From DATJPW01 sp963752855 (lineage in GTDB: Bacteria; Desulfobacterota; Desulfomonilia; Desulfomonilales; Desulfomonilaceae): DNA of 64,000 bases. The position numbers and the translations under genes were made by a program. Positions 1-8,657 of the stretch are shown in pieces (positions within the stretch are counted from its first letter, which is position 1; every line of letters begins with the position of its first letter). Under the pieces are notes generated by a model, which saw only the letters and a list, made by a program, of their open reading frames with translations, ran no database searches and was not told where the DNA came from. Location of the stretch: NCBI GenBank assembly GCA_963752855.1, contig CAVVZX010000045.1:62001-126000 (forward strand), read 5' to 3'.

Positions 1-180
1 TGGTCCGCGACCGGCCGCGTAGGTGAAGAACAGCTCAACTCGGTGCGGAAGCAATCGGAAGAGATGGCGGAAGCGTTCAAGAAGCAGTGGGACGTGGTCC
101 GAGACAAGCTGGAAGATGCGAGCAAGAGAATTGATCGGGCCATAGAGGCGGCATGGGAAGAATTGAAGAAGAAGGAGTAA
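1..180 (+). CDS. C-terminal end of a charged helical protein (5' end outside window)
   Basis: The frame is open from the first base and stops at TAA 178-180, giving 59 residues of a gene that begins outside the window. The fragment is rich in Glu, Lys, Arg and Ala with regularly spaced hydrophobics (EEMAEAFKKQWD, DKLEDASKRIDRAIEAAWEELKKKE), which suggests an amphipathic helix or coiled coil. It contains no catalytic motif. Function cannot be assigned from the fragment. Confidence 0.6.
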   Translation, partial: WSATGRVGEEQLNSVRKQSEEMAEAFKKQWDVVRDKLEDASKRIDRAIEAAWEELKKKE

Positions 181-286
181 CTGGGTAGTTGCTGCGGGAT
201 AAATGCGCCTCCCTCCCGATTTGCGCGATCAGTTTCGATTCTTAGAATAGATGTTAACATGTTCAGCCGTAAAGACGAGGGGTCTC

Positions 287-1051
287 ATGTTGGTTGTGGG
301 ATTGACTGGAGGTATCGCCTCGGGTAAAAGTACTGTTAGCCGCATGTTCAGGGAGGCGGGAATCCCGGTGATCTGCGCAGATGACCTCGCGCATGAAGTG
401 GTTAAACCGGGTTCAGCCGCGCTGGAGGAAATCCGACGGACTTTCGGGGACCAATTCGTCGATTCAGCCGGCGCCCTGGATCGGGTGGCTATGGCAAGGC
501 TGGTATTCCAGGACAAAGGCAAGCGCAAGACCTTGGAATCCATTATTCATCCTCGGGTCGGGGAAGAGCAGGGGAGGTTGCTGCAAGAGTTCGCGGCTCA
601 AGGTCACAACATAGTAATAGTCGATGTGCCTCTCCTCTATGAAAGCGGATTGGAAGATTCTTTCGACATGATTGTCGTCGCCTACGTCCCTCCCGAAATC
701 CAGATTGAAAGGTTAATCGCGCGGGACAGCCTGTCGCATGATGAAGCAAGGTCGCGACTTGACGCTCAAATGCCCATTGACGAGAAGAAGACGCTCGCAG
801 AGCGAGTGATTGACAACACCGGATCGATAGAGCATACGCGAGAACAAGTTATCGAGATTATCGAAGAACTGAGGGATATTGCTAATTCTCAGGTGAAATT
901 GGCGCAAAGTAGTCCATTTTGTGGCGCCGTTTGCAGGGGCCGGCGTCGGCGAGATGAACCGTCTGAAATCATGACGCTTCTTGAAGCGCCCCTACACAGA
1001 AATCCGGCAGTCAGGTATCTGACGCGGAGCAGAATTGACGAAGTATTTTAG
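287..1051 (+). CDS. coaE: Dephospho-CoA kinase with a repeat-derived C-terminal extension
   Basis: CoaE phosphorylates dephospho-CoA at the ribose 3'-OH, the last step of coenzyme A synthesis in the cytosol. The Walker A loop GGIASGKST is at residues 8-16, followed by the family's ADDLAHEVV and DVPLLYE segments. The start at 287 is chosen because ACGAGGGG lies just upstream and the protein begins MLVVGLTGG; an in-frame start at 251 would add a non-conserved leader. The family is about 200 residues long and conserved sequence ends near residue 202. The remaining roughly 50 residues, rich in Arg and Pro, are encoded partly by a dispersed palindromic repeat (967-998), so the natural stop appears to have been lost or displaced. 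Confidence 0.9.
   Translation: MLVVGLTGGIASGKSTVSRMFREAGIPVICADDLAHEVVKPGSAALEEIRRTFGDQFVDSAGALDRVAMARLVFQDKGKRKTLESIIHPRVGEEQGRLLQEFAAQGHNIVIVDVPLLYESGLEDSFDMIVVAYVPPEIQIERLIARDSLSHDEARSRLDAQMPIDEKKTLAERVIDNTGSIEHTREQVIEIIEELRDIANSQVKLAQSSPFCGAVCRGRRRRDEPSEIMTLLEAPLHRNPAVRYLTRSRIDEVF
967..998. repeat. Dispersed palindromic repeat, family C, copy 1
   Basis: The core CGCTTCTTGAAGCG is a near-perfect palindrome, preceded by AATCATG and followed by CCCCTACAC. A second copy with only a few differences lies at 29609-29639. This copy sits inside the 3' end of coaE and is translated as part of it. Confidence 0.7.
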
Positions 1052-1081
1052 CTAACAATTTTTCAGGCAGGACACGAAAAA

Positions 1082-1258
1082 GTGGAAACGTTTATCGGCA
1101 TAGCAATATGGGTGGCGATTTTTGTAATCTGGTACATCCGAACATATCCGGAAAAAGTAAAGGGGCTGATACCCCTTCAAGGAATCAGCCTGAAATGGCC
1201 TGTTCGAAAGAAGAGGAATGCTTCTTCCGCCCGAAAGGCCGCAACCGCATACCGGTGA
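1082..1258 (+). CDS. Small single-pass membrane protein, or N-terminus of the next gene
   Basis: A GTG-started frame encodes 58 residues beginning VETFIGIAIWVAIFVIWYI, one clear transmembrane segment, followed by a basic Arg/Lys-rich tail. It overlaps the next frame (1218-1583) by 41 nt. The following protein continues smoothly in character (soluble, zinc-ribbon), and indels are common in this window. The two frames may therefore be one membrane-anchored zinc-ribbon protein split by a frameshift. No function is recognised. Confidence 0.4.
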   Translation: METFIGIAIWVAIFVIWYIRTYPEKVKGLIPLQGISLKWPVRKKRNASSARKAATAYR

Positions 1259-1583
1259 TTACAAATCGCTGGTGGAACAAGTGGAATTCATCTGTTCTAA
1301 AGAGCGGTTTAGCTCCTCCGATGCGGCGGCTATGGTTGAGGCCGTCAAACACCTCATGGAATTGGAACCTGGCAGCGGACAAATTTGGGAAGCTTACGCC
1401 CTGGATTCACTGGAATCCGCTACTATCACGTGTGATGACTGCAAAATCCCTGTAGAAAAGACAGTCAAGAAAACTGGAGTTAAAATATCCTGCAAGAAAT
1501 GCGGAAGATGGCTGGCTCTCAAGAATTCGAAAGTGACAGTTCTCGATCCCAGCAGAGCTGATATCGAAGACTGGGAGAAATAA
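1218..1583 (+). CDS. Small protein with C-terminal zinc ribbon
   Basis: The 121-residue frame has a helical middle (EQVEFICSKERFSSSDAAAMVEAVKHLMEL) and a C-terminal CDDC...CKKC pair, the spacing expected of a zinc ribbon. The ribbon ends in a short strand (VTVLDPSRADIEDWEK). The first dozen residues (MLLPPERPQPHTG) look non-native and overlap the preceding small membrane-protein frame, so the true N-terminus may lie in that frame. The enzymatic role is unknown; it could be a regulatory or nucleic-acid/protein-binding module. Confidence 0.5.
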   Translation: MLLPPERPQPHTGDYKSLVEQVEFICSKERFSSSDAAAMVEAVKHLMELEPGSGQIWEAYALDSLESATITCDDCKIPVEKTVKKTGVKISCKKCGRWLALKNSKVTVLDPSRADIEDWEK

Positions 1584-1619
1584 CAGGAGGATCGGCATAA
1601 AATCAGAGGAGGCACGGTC

Positions 1620-1937
1620 ATGCGTACTTTGATAATTGTCGTTCTTGCGGTCCTTGCGATTATTTTCGTAGCCGGAACACTGAATGTAGGTGGGGCGCCT
1701 ATTTTCTTCCACCTGGATTCAATGCTTGATACTGATTTGTTCATGGATCTTCATGATTCCATTTTCTTTTTTGTTTATCGCTGGAAAGATCGCGCAGATT
1801 CAGGACTGTCTCGCGCCAAGTCCGACTTGAGAAATTTGAGGAAAAACCGGTCGGTATTGACAACAAAGCCTATCAACGAAAAATCGAAGGCGTGTCAAGG
1901 TAAGACTATTCAGTCAGTATGGCAGGTCAAACAATAG
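1620..1937 (+). CDS. Small membrane-anchored hypothetical protein
   Basis: GAGGAGG at about 1606-1612 precedes ATG 1620. The 105-residue product begins with a hydrophobic segment (LIIVVLAVLAIIFVAGTL, about residues 4-21) that is either an uncleaved signal anchor or a signal peptide. The rest is basic and lacks a recognisable motif. It follows the zinc-ribbon gene by 36 nt, so the two may be cotranscribed. Confidence 0.5.
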   Translation: MRTLIIVVLAVLAIIFVAGTLNVGGAPIFFHLDSMLDTDLFMDLHDSIFFFVYRWKDRADSGLSRAKSDLRNLRKNRSVLTTKPINEKSKACQGKTIQSVWQVKQ

Positions 1938-2029
1938 AATTAGGATTTGCTCGGAATCTCGCTGGGCAAGGCAGGTGAAATGTAACCTTTCGCCTGTCCC
2001 CGAGATAGCGCTTGGTTGGAGGTCATCCA

Positions 2030-2398
2030 ATGAGAGTAATCTCCTGGAACGAAGTTAATGAAGAAAAATTGAATGAGAACATCACCCGGAAGATGATCTG
2101 GGGCGACAAGGTAATGGTGACCCGGTGGGAATTGGCCCCGAATACGTCTCTTCCTCTTCACGATCATGTCTCCGAGCAAGTGACTATGGTGATCAGCGGA
2201 TCGGTCACGTTGTTGTTTCCTGGAGAAGAAGGACGCACGCTGAGAGCTGGAGACATGCTCATCATACCGTCCTCCAAACCGCACGGAGTAAAGGTCGGGC
2301 CGGAAGGCTGCATTGTTTCGGACATCTTCTCGCCGATCAGGGAGGACTTTATCCAAGGGACTTCGATCCTATATCAAGAGCGATCCGGAGCAGGATAG
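2030..2398 (+). CDS. Cupin-domain protein
   Basis: A 122-residue single-domain cupin. Motif 1 is visible as PLHDHVSEQVTMVISG and motif 2 as GDMLIIPSSKPHGV, giving the His/Glu set that binds a divalent metal in small cupins. TTGGAGGTC ends 7 nt before ATG 2030, so this start is preferred over the upstream TTG. Proteins of this size are typically sugar or ligand-binding cupins or metal-dependent isomerases/dioxygenases; the substrate cannot be deduced. A small frame overlaps its 3' end. Confidence 0.8.
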   Translation: MRVISWNEVNEEKLNENITRKMIWGDKVMVTRWELAPNTSLPLHDHVSEQVTMVISGSVTLLFPGEEGRTLRAGDMLIIPSSKPHGVKVGPEGCIVSDIFSPIREDFIQGTSILYQERSGAG

Positions 2399-2624
2399 TG
2401 CCGGAAGCGGAGTTGACACGGCGGAGGCATACCGTGAGCTTCACGGCTTTCTTGTGGCCGCGGGCGTGAACATCGGGCTTGATGATCTTAAGGAGATTCC
2501 TCTGGAATTGGTCGCTCGCTATGTTTACGAGCGGGAATGCATATCCCTCGGCCAGTTGAGAACAATTCTCGGACTGGATAAGAGACCAGGCCAAAGACCT
2601 TTTGCGGCAATGGAAGCACGGTGA
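2313..2624 (+). CDS. Small hypothetical protein overlapping the cupin gene
   Basis: Only the downstream part of this frame looks like a natural protein: DTAEAYRELHGFLVAAGVNI followed by an acidic amphipathic region ending RPFAAMEAR. No ATG, GTG or TTG with a ribosome site lies directly in front of that part, and the nominal TTG at 2313 is inside the cupin gene. It could be a translationally coupled gene with an obscured start, or a frameshifted continuation of another gene. No domain is recognised. Confidence 0.3.
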   Translation: MFRTSSRRSGRTLSKGLRSYIKSDPEQDSAGSGVDTAEAYRELHGFLVAAGVNIGLDDLKEIPLELVARYVYERECISLGQLRTILGLDKRPGQRPFAAMEAR

Positions 2625-2687
2625 TGACCACAGCGAATCAAGCTACAGACGCAAACTGGAGCGCATGATCGTATTACCGGCAGTCCC

Positions 2688-2764
2688 TAGGAGTTCCTAA
2701 AGAGTTGCCGGGGAGCCCCTTTAGGCGAAAAAGGCTCCCCGGCAACTCCTCTCCAAGAACTCCT
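2688..2764. repeat. Palindromic intergenic repeat, family A (hairpin)
   Basis: A perfect 16-bp stem (2702-2717 with 2733-2748, core GTTGCCGGGGAGCC) is nested inside outer inverted arms AGGAGTTC and GAACTCCT. It lies downstream of the cupin region. It resembles the hairpins at 3752, 10322, 61929 and 62117. Confidence 0.75.
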
Positions 2765-2876
2765 ATGACTGGGAATGACAGCTACTTGCAAGCATTCAAG
2801 AATGACTGTATTGTTCCCGGCCGTGCTCGAAGATAGCCTGCAATCCGCGAGTTAGAATAAGATAGACATGTATATG

Positions 2877-2902
2877 GTAGGGGCGACCGGCTGTCGCCCT
2901 GT
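2877..2902. repeat. GTAGGGGC-type palindromic repeat, family B
   Basis: Reads GTAGGGGCGACCGGCTGTCGCCC; GGGCGAC and GTCGCCC form the stem. Related copies start at about 3870, 4757, 25992 and 37011. Confidence 0.6.
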
Positions 2903-2940
2903 TTTTCGAGTGTTGTTTGCAGTAAATAGGCTGCATTGTA

Positions 2941-3736
2941 ATGGACGAAACCAAGATCAACAAAATCAAGCAGGCCACCAAGCGTAATTTCGACGCGAGT
3001 CCGGTTCAGTATCAGTCGTTCGAGGAACGGCACGGCTTCTTTCGGATGCTGACCGAGGTTCTCCTCAGTCGTATGGAACTCCCTACATCTGCTGACATTC
3101 TGGACATCGGATGCGGGACCGGAGCGAGTTGCGCTCAAATTTTGGCGGCGGTCCCGGATTCGCACGTTTGGGGGCTGGATAACTCACCTGCCATGCTGGA
3201 TGCCGCGCGTTCCAGGGTGGGGGAATCCGACCGGCTTGTTTTCGTTGAGGGCGATGCGGCAAAGCTGACGGACTATTTCGATTTCAAATTTGACGCCATC
3301 ATCTATAGCGCTTCCATTTTCCTCATCCCTGATTACCGGGAGAGTCTTGAGCAGGCTCGTTGCCTGCTGAACCAGCGCGGAAGCGTGGGCCTGACCTTCA
3401 TGGACGGGCCCTACGATTCTGAGGGTAACCATTTGTTTGAAGTTGCCGAAAAAACGGCCAAACAAGGGATCAGTCGTAAAAGAGCGGTCGGTTGGGGTGA
3501 ATTCGAGGCCTTCTTTCGCACAGATTTTCCCAACCTGCACAGCCTGGATTGAGGATTTCCGATTGCCAAAGGACGTCGTGCAGGAATTCTACTCCATACC
3601 TGCCATGTCCGCGGGGATTTTCCCGGGAATGGATTATCCTGAACGTGTCAAGAGGGTTGGGCTCTTATTCGATCATATGCCGAAAACCGAAATCCTCGCC
3701 CGATGGCGCCTTATGGTGGGCCGGGTGGGAGAGTAG
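2941..3736 (+). CDS. SAM-dependent methyltransferase, frameshifted
   Basis: A class I methyltransferase of about 265 residues. The SAM-binding motif I DIGCGTG is at residues 55-61 and an acidic motif II-like segment (VWGLDNSPAML) follows. The first frame stops at 3552, but the conserved C-terminal part (IEDFRLPKDVVQEFYSIPAM to GRVGE) continues in the next frame to 3736, so one indel lies near 3530-3550. Substrate is unknown; the N-terminal RNFDASPVQYQSFEERHGFF resembles small-molecule methyltransferases of the UbiE/BioC type. It is flanked by palindromic repeats on both sides. Confidence 0.75.
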
Positions 3737-3751
3737 GAGAAGAGAAAGAAT

Positions 3752-3790
3752 CCGGGGAACCCTTTTTTGATTAGAAAAAGGGTTCCCCGG
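3752..3790. repeat. Palindromic intergenic repeat, family A (16-bp hairpin)
   Basis: CCGGGGAACCCTTTTT pairs perfectly with AAAAAGGGTTCCCCGG 23 nt later. It begins 15 nt after the methyltransferase stop and may double as a transcript-end structure. Confidence 0.75.
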
Positions 3791-3868
3791 ACCCCTCCCC
3801 AAAAACGCTAAATGGGCAGACAACTGTCTATCGTTCGCAGTCTATTTTGTCTCCCCTCAGACGCATGT

Positions 3869-3892
3869 GTAGGGGTGATCGGCGGTCGCCCA
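3869..3892. repeat. GTAGGGG-type palindromic repeat, family B
   Basis: GTAGGGGTGATCGGCGGTCGCCC is a diverged copy of the family B repeat at 2877 and 4757. It lies in the leader region of the VanX-like gene. Confidence 0.5.
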
Positions 3893-3956
3893 TCAGGGTG
3901 ACAAGTTGACCATGTCGGGCACGGCTCGACCTACGTTCCAAGGATGAGCAAACCAA

Positions 3957-4658
3957 ATGAGACGCCCAAGAACTGTGACCGTGTTCCTTGCGATAATTTT
4001 CGCAACCACCGCCCTCGGCTATTGCCGAGCTGCCGCAAGTCTGCCCGAAGGTTTTGTATACGTTGAGGAAATTATACCCAACATAAGAGTAGAGCTGCGC
4101 TACCTTACCAGCGAGAATTTCATCGGCCGCCCCGTTGATGGGTATATAAAATCGAGATGTATTCTGACAAAAGAAGCGGTGGATGGCCTGAAGAGAGTTC
4201 AGGAAGACCTGAATCGCTTTGGCCTGGGGCTGAAGATCTATGACGCTTACCGTCCCCAACGTGCTGTCAGCCACTTCGTCCGTTGGGCACAGGACCTTGA
4301 CGACGCTAGGATGAAAAGAGTCTACTACCCCGATGTGGAAAAAGCGGAACTCTTCCGAAAGGGCTACATTGCGGAAAGATCGGGTCATTCGAGGGGAAGC
4401 ACAGTTGATGTGACCATCGTGTCCATCAAGGAATCGGAAGGGGATGGCGAACTAGATATGGGGACGAAATTTGATTTATTTGATCCGAAATCGTGGCCGG
4501 ACAATCTTTCCATGAGTCCTGATCAACGGGCTCATAGACTATTGCTCCGGACACTCATGACAAAGCATGGATTCCAATCGTATTCAAAGGAATGGTGGCA
4601 CTTTACATTGGAAAAGGAACCATACCCCGACAAGTATTTCGACTTTCCTGTGGAATGA
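3957..4658 (+). CDS. Secreted D-Ala-D-Ala dipeptidase, VanX/DdpX family (peptidase M15D)
   Basis: The family is zinc peptidases that hydrolyse D-alanyl-D-alanine. The expected signature is present: SGHSRGSTVD with H144 and D151 as zinc ligands, and EWWHF with E212 as general base and H215 as third ligand. IYDAYRP at 94-100 matches the conserved substrate-side segment. A signal peptide (residues 1-27, ending CRAAA) indicates export, which fits periplasmic recycling of D-Ala-D-Ala rather than glycopeptide resistance. No vanR/S/H/A genes lie nearby. The length of 233 residues is normal once the signal peptide is counted. Confidence 0.88.
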   Translation: MRRPRTVTVFLAIIFATTALGYCRAAASLPEGFVYVEEIIPNIRVELRYLTSENFIGRPVDGYIKSRCILTKEAVDGLKRVQEDLNRFGLGLKIYDAYRPQRAVSHFVRWAQDLDDARMKRVYYPDVEKAELFRKGYIAERSGHSRGSTVDVTIVSIKESEGDGELDMGTKFDLFDPKSWPDNLSMSPDQRAHRLLLRTLMTKHGFQSYSKEWWHFTLEKEPYPDKYFDFPVE

Positions 4659-4756
4659 CCCCGGAAACACAAACCGCCATAAGGATCGCAAGATCGATAA
4701 GGTCCTAGGATGTGCCGCGCCCCGCGGACTCATCATATCCTAGCTTTGGTGCGCTT

Positions 4757-4782
4757 GGAGGGGCGACCGGCGGTCGCCACTA
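4757..4782. repeat. GGGGC-type palindromic repeat, family B
   Basis: GAGGGGCGACCGGCGGTCGCC: GGCGACCG pairs with CGGTCGCC. It is close in sequence to the copy at 2877. Confidence 0.6.
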
Positions 4783-4844
4783 CGGAAGTCATTTCTCTAC
4801 CTTAGCATTGACAGATCCGAAAGAAATACGCCGGATCGGTCCGG

Positions 4845-5111
4845 TTATTTCTTGTCACTCGGCTTCTTGTCTGCTTTCTTTTCCAGTTCCTGTTTGGCCC
4901 GAAGATAAAGCTGCCTAATTTCTTCGAGACGATCTTTTGAAGCGGAGTACCTATCACTGTTACCTGGAGGAGGCTGGTTCATTTGATGACTTTGCCACTG
5001 GTCACTGCTGGTAGGAGGATTTTGGGAGGTTGTCTGCGCCGACGCGATATTACATTGAGCGGAAAGAAGCGCAATTAATACTACAAATATTGGCAAAGTG
5101 GCTAATTTCAT
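4845..5111 (-). CDS. Small exported hydrophilic protein
   Basis: 88 residues starting at ATG 5111. A signal peptide (MKLATLPIFVVLIALLSAQC to about ASAQ, residue 26) is followed by a Ser/Gln/Pro-rich linker and a C-terminal charged helix (SKDRLEEIRQLYLRAKQELEKKADKKPSDKK). The Cys at residue 20 is not in a canonical lipobox. Probably periplasmic; no family is recognised. Confidence 0.55.
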   Translation of the reverse strand: MKLATLPIFVVLIALLSAQCNIASAQTTSQNPPTSSDQWQSHQMNQPPPGNSDRYSASKDRLEEIRQLYLRAKQELEKKADKKPSDKK

Positions 5112-5239
5112 TATTTTGTTCCTGCCAAAATCAACGCGCGGCAGCGCTCTCGATCCCTTCAGGGATTGAGCGTTACTATCATGAAATTAGGATGTTTTCA
5201 AGCAGCTTGTTTGGTCGAAATCGGCGCCACACATAGCAA

Positions 5240-5303
5240 GGGCGGGTTTCAAACCCGCCCTCGGTCGAACAATCGAAGGACTGGGCAGGTTTGAAACCTG
5301 CCC
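5240..5303. repeat. Two adjacent short palindromes (GGGCGGGTTT and GGGCAGGTTT)
   Basis: 5240-5260 is GGGCGGGTTT-C-AAACCCGCCC and 5283-5303 is GGGCAGGTTT-G-AAACCTGCCC, each a 10-bp stem with a one-base centre. They lie between the convergent ends of nothing obvious and the AMP-ligase 3' end, in a 272-bp non-coding stretch. Confidence 0.65.
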
Positions 5304-5383
5304 CTACGGGATTCCGACTACGGCCCAGCGACCGAATGGCCTAATATTCAGCTAAGGTCTCATGCCGATGACCTTATTTTCCC

Positions 5384-6973
5384 TTAGCGCTGATCGCTCC
5401 ATTTTCCGTATTTCTCTCTCAAAATACGATGGAGTATCTTGCCTGTTCCTGTACGCGGCATTTCTTCGTCTTTAATGAAATCCACGCTTTTCGGTACTTT
5501 GTAACCGGCAATTTTTCCTTTCGCGAATCTCTGGATCTCCTGTTTTAATTCATCGGTAGCCTCTTTGCCCTCATGAAGAATTACCACAGCATGTATAGAT
5601 TCTCCCCATTTATCATGAGGTATCCCTATGATGGCCACATCTTTCACCGCAGGATGACTGCCTACAATATTTTCCACCTCTGAGGGGAAGACGTTCTCTC
5701 CGCCGGTAATGATCATGTTCGCCTTTCGATCAACGAGGACATAGAAGCCGTCCGGATCGCGGAAACACATATCACCGGCCGTAAACCATTCACCCTCGAA
5801 AACTTCTTTCGTCTTTTCAGGAAGGTTCCAGTATTTGGTGAACAACATCGGAGTTCGAGCGTAGAGTTCACCTACCTGGCCGTCGGGGACTTCCTTACCT
5901 TCCTCGTCCAGCACTCTTATTCGGTCAATTCCGAAGATTTCTCGGCCGATGGTGCCGAGTTTTCTCAACTGATCTTCAGGTCGGCACAGAGTCACCAAGC
6001 CTGCCTCGGTAGACCCATAGGCTTCCCACAATTCGGCATTCTTGAAGAACTCGAGTACGGCGATCTTTGTGTCTTTTCTTATGGGGGCTGAAGAGACCAA
6101 GAGTTGGCGCATACTCGACACGTCATATTTCTTCTTGATTTCATCCGGAAGCGAAAGGATCATGATGTAGTGTGTCGGCACAAGCGATGCGAACGTAATC
6201 TTGAATTTTTCCACTGTGGCCAGGAAGTCTTCGGGGTTGAAGCTGGCTTCGTTGTACACGCATATCGGCGCTGTGAGCATAGTGTAAGGGAATGAGTAAA
6301 AAATGGAGTTAACATGGCACATCGGCATGACCATGAGCGGCTTGTCCGTCGGTCTGATACCCATGTTGGAGATATCCAGGTAATACTGGGCAAGATAGCT
6401 TTCATGGCTTCTGACAACACCTTTAGGCTTGCCGGTGGTCCCTGACGTATACATGAAGGTCCAAGGGTCTTCGGCGTCCACAACTATTCCGGGCTCCTCG
6501 GCGGATGCCGCGCGCAGCCAGTCCTCATATCCGACATATCCCTTCGGGACCTCATCACCCGGCTCCCCCATGAAAATATAGTTCTTTGCCGGAATCGGCA
6601 GTTTATCCTTGATGCCATCCACCATGTCGACGAAAGACTTCTCAACGATGAAGGCTTTGCACTCGGAATCATTGACAATGTAATCGACATCCGGCGCTGC
6701 AAGCCTGAACATCAGGGGTACGCACACTTGCCCGCCTTTCGCGCACCCTGCGTAAATCTCCATCCATTCGACCCGATTGAACGCGAGAACCGCGAACCGG
6801 TCGCCTTGGCCGCATCCCATTTGGCTCAGAGCGTTGGCCAAACGGGCGCTGCGGTCGTTCCATTGGCCAAAAGTGAAGTCTTTCTTCTTGTCCTGACAGC
6901 CTAATTGGTCAGGATAGTGGATTGCATGCTCACGAAGCACTGTTCCCATGGGAATCCACTTACTAACAGTCAT
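5384..6973 (-). CDS. AMP-dependent acyl-CoA synthetase/ligase
   Basis: A 529-residue ANL-superfamily enzyme that activates a carboxylic acid through an acyl-AMP to its CoA thioester. The P-loop-like motif YTSGTTGKPKG is at residues 175-185, the adenylate-binding AYGSTEAG lies in the middle, and the C-terminal catalytic lysine is K512 in PRTGTGKILHR. The N-terminus MTVSKWIPMGTVLREHAIHYPDQLGCQDKKK is typical of medium/long-chain fatty-acid or aryl-acid ligases. It is transcribed divergently from the CoA-transferase and mutase genes, so it may feed the same pathway. Substrate is not predictable from motifs alone. Confidence 0.88.
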   Translation of the reverse strand: MTVSKWIPMGTVLREHAIHYPDQLGCQDKKKDFTFGQWNDRSARLANALSQMGCGQGDRFAVLAFNRVEWMEIYAGCAKGGQVCVPLMFRLAAPDVDYIVNDSECKAFIVEKSFVDMVDGIKDKLPIPAKNYIFMGEPGDEVPKGYVGYEDWLRAASAEEPGIVVDAEDPWTFMYTSGTTGKPKGVVRSHESYLAQYYLDISNMGIRPTDKPLMVMPMCHVNSIFYSFPYTMLTAPICVYNEASFNPEDFLATVEKFKITFASLVPTHYIMILSLPDEIKKKYDVSSMRQLLVSSAPIRKDTKIAVLEFFKNAELWEAYGSTEAGLVTLCRPEDQLRKLGTIGREIFGIDRIRVLDEEGKEVPDGQVGELYARTPMLFTKYWNLPEKTKEVFEGEWFTAGDMCFRDPDGFYVLVDRKANMIITGGENVFPSEVENIVGSHPAVKDVAIIGIPHDKWGESIHAVVILHEGKEATDELKQEIQRFAKGKIAGYKVPKSVDFIKDEEMPRTGTGKILHRILREKYGKWSDQR

Positions 6974-7232
6974 GACTACCTCCTAGTGTAGCGTGGTGAT
7001 GAAGCGATCATAAGACGTACCGATAACCATGAAGATTCTATGAAGGCCCGAGAACCGCCACGTATTCCCAGGGAAAACTGAGCGGTGGAGTTTGTTTTAT
7101 GGCTTAACGCACGATACCCGAAAGGGGGCATTCGCATGCAAGTTCCTCTATTTCCGATGTGCCATTTGATGGGACTCGTGAGCACGACCCCGCATTGGTT
7201 TCCACGAACGAGTAACGCCTGCCTTAATCAGC

Positions 7233-7261
7233 TTGACACGGTTGTTTCTTATAGGATTAAT
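7233..7261 (+). promoter_or_regulatory. Candidate sigma70-type promoter for the CoA-transferase gene
   Basis: TTGACA at 7233-7238, a 17-nt spacer, then ATTAAT at 7256-7261. It lies about 100 nt upstream of ATG 7363 in the 389-bp divergent intergenic region, which otherwise shows no gene. Confidence 0.4.
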
Positions 7262-7362
7262 TGGTTTAGTAAGGATTGAGATCCTTTCCGATTTCCCATC
7301 ATAGGCGCTTGCTAAATCACTGTCAACATCATTGTCCTACTCACGGAAGGAGCACAGGAAAT

Positions 7363-8556
7363 ATGGATCTCTTTGGAAAAATCAAGGTCCTGTCATTGGA
7401 GCAGGCCACTGTCCTGCCTTATCTCACCTACAGATTGGCTATGGATGGCTGCCGAGTTATACGCTTGGAACACCCCGTGTTTGGAGATCCAAACAGAATG
7501 GTAGGTGAGCCGTTTCTCGAGGGCGAGGAACGTATGAACAGCTATTACATGGCCATCAACTCCGGCAAGGAGGCCATGACCATCAATTTGGCCGAACCTA
7601 AAGGCCAGGAGATTTTGAAGCGGCTCTTGGTCGAGCTTGACGTGGACGTCTTTGCCACAAACCAGCTCCCGCGCAACTACAAGAAGCTTGGCGTTGACTA
7701 TGATTCTCTTAAACAAATTAAGCCGGATATAATCTGGCTCGGCATTACCGGCTTCGGCCCGGACAACAATGAAGTTGCTTACGATCCCATTCTGCAAGCC
7801 CGCGGCGGACTCATGGAATTAACCGGGGAGCCGGATGGCTCGCCTGAGGTCGTGGGCGTTCCATTGCCCGATATGGGCACCAGCGAGCACGCGTACGGCC
7901 TCACCATGAAAGCGCTTTTTGTTAAAGCCATGACCGGCCGGGGCAGCCGGATCGACATTTCGATGTTCGATAGCACAGCCTCATGGCTAACCGTGCCCAT
8001 TACTATGACCAAGTCTTTTGGAAAGAAAATCTCACGTCGCGGAAACACACATGAGTTTTTTGCGCCCGTGTCCGTATATCAGACCTCGGACGGTTACGTC
8101 TACATCGCCGTGGGTAATGATAAGCAGTTCCAGGCTTTTTCGTCACTTCCGGAATTCTCCGCCCTTGCCAAGGAAGAATACAAAAAGAACCTCGGCCGAA
8201 TCCGCGATCTGGCCAATCTCAACAAGACCATCTCCGATGTCACTTCCAAGATGACCACAGCCGAGTTGCTCGGATTGATGAATTCCATCGGGGTTGCGGC
8301 TTCCAAAATCAACACAGTGGCGGAAGTCGCGGCCGATCCACTGATCAAGGACAAGTTGTTAAAAGCCAAAGACGCCAAATCGGGATTCGAGCTGACCCTG
8401 GCGCCGCCGCCGGTTTCTACGGCCTTTCTGGAGGCGAATGAGAGAAAGCTCTCCTTTCCTCCACGTTTCGGCGAACATAACGAGAAGATCCTCGTGGGCG
8501 AACTGGGTCTTTCGGAAGGTGATGTCGCAACTCTGAAATCTGAGGGCGTCATCTGA
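7363..8556 (+). CDS. Class III CoA-transferase (CaiB/BaiF family)
   Basis: Transfers CoA between carboxylic acids through an aspartyl-CoA thioester. The expected catalytic aspartate is D170 in VGVPLPDMG, and the N-terminal block FGKIKVLSLEQATVLPYLTYRLAMDG matches the family's CoA-binding region. The start is ATG 7363, preceded by GGAAGGAGC; the frame extends upstream without conserved sequence. The 397-residue length is normal. The mutase gene follows 101 nt downstream on the same strand, suggesting that this enzyme forms or recycles the acyl-CoA that the mutase rearranges. Confidence 0.9.
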   Translation: MDLFGKIKVLSLEQATVLPYLTYRLAMDGCRVIRLEHPVFGDPNRMVGEPFLEGEERMNSYYMAINSGKEAMTINLAEPKGQEILKRLLVELDVDVFATNQLPRNYKKLGVDYDSLKQIKPDIIWLGITGFGPDNNEVAYDPILQARGGLMELTGEPDGSPEVVGVPLPDMGTSEHAYGLTMKALFVKAMTGRGSRIDISMFDSTASWLTVPITMTKSFGKKISRRGNTHEFFAPVSVYQTSDGYVYIAVGNDKQFQAFSSLPEFSALAKEEYKKNLGRIRDLANLNKTISDVTSKMTTAELLGLMNSIGVAASKINTVAEVAADPLIKDKLLKAKDAKSGFELTLAPPPVSTAFLEANERKLSFPPRFGEHNEKILVGELGLSEGDVATLKSEGVI

Positions 8557-8657
8557 CGCGTGGAGCAGGTTCAGGACATTCTCGGCCGGGCTCATTGGCC
8601 GCGTTTCAGGCAGTGTAACCGGGTGTTCAACAACGACTTTGAAGCAGGTAACGAAAT

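Noticed and set aside
251..286. In-frame start at 251 for coaE
   Set aside because: The added 12 residues are not conserved and the ribosome site matches ATG 287.
1256..1258. TGA ending the small membrane protein as selenocysteine
   Set aside because: Read-through gives only a short unconserved tail and no SECIS-like hairpin.
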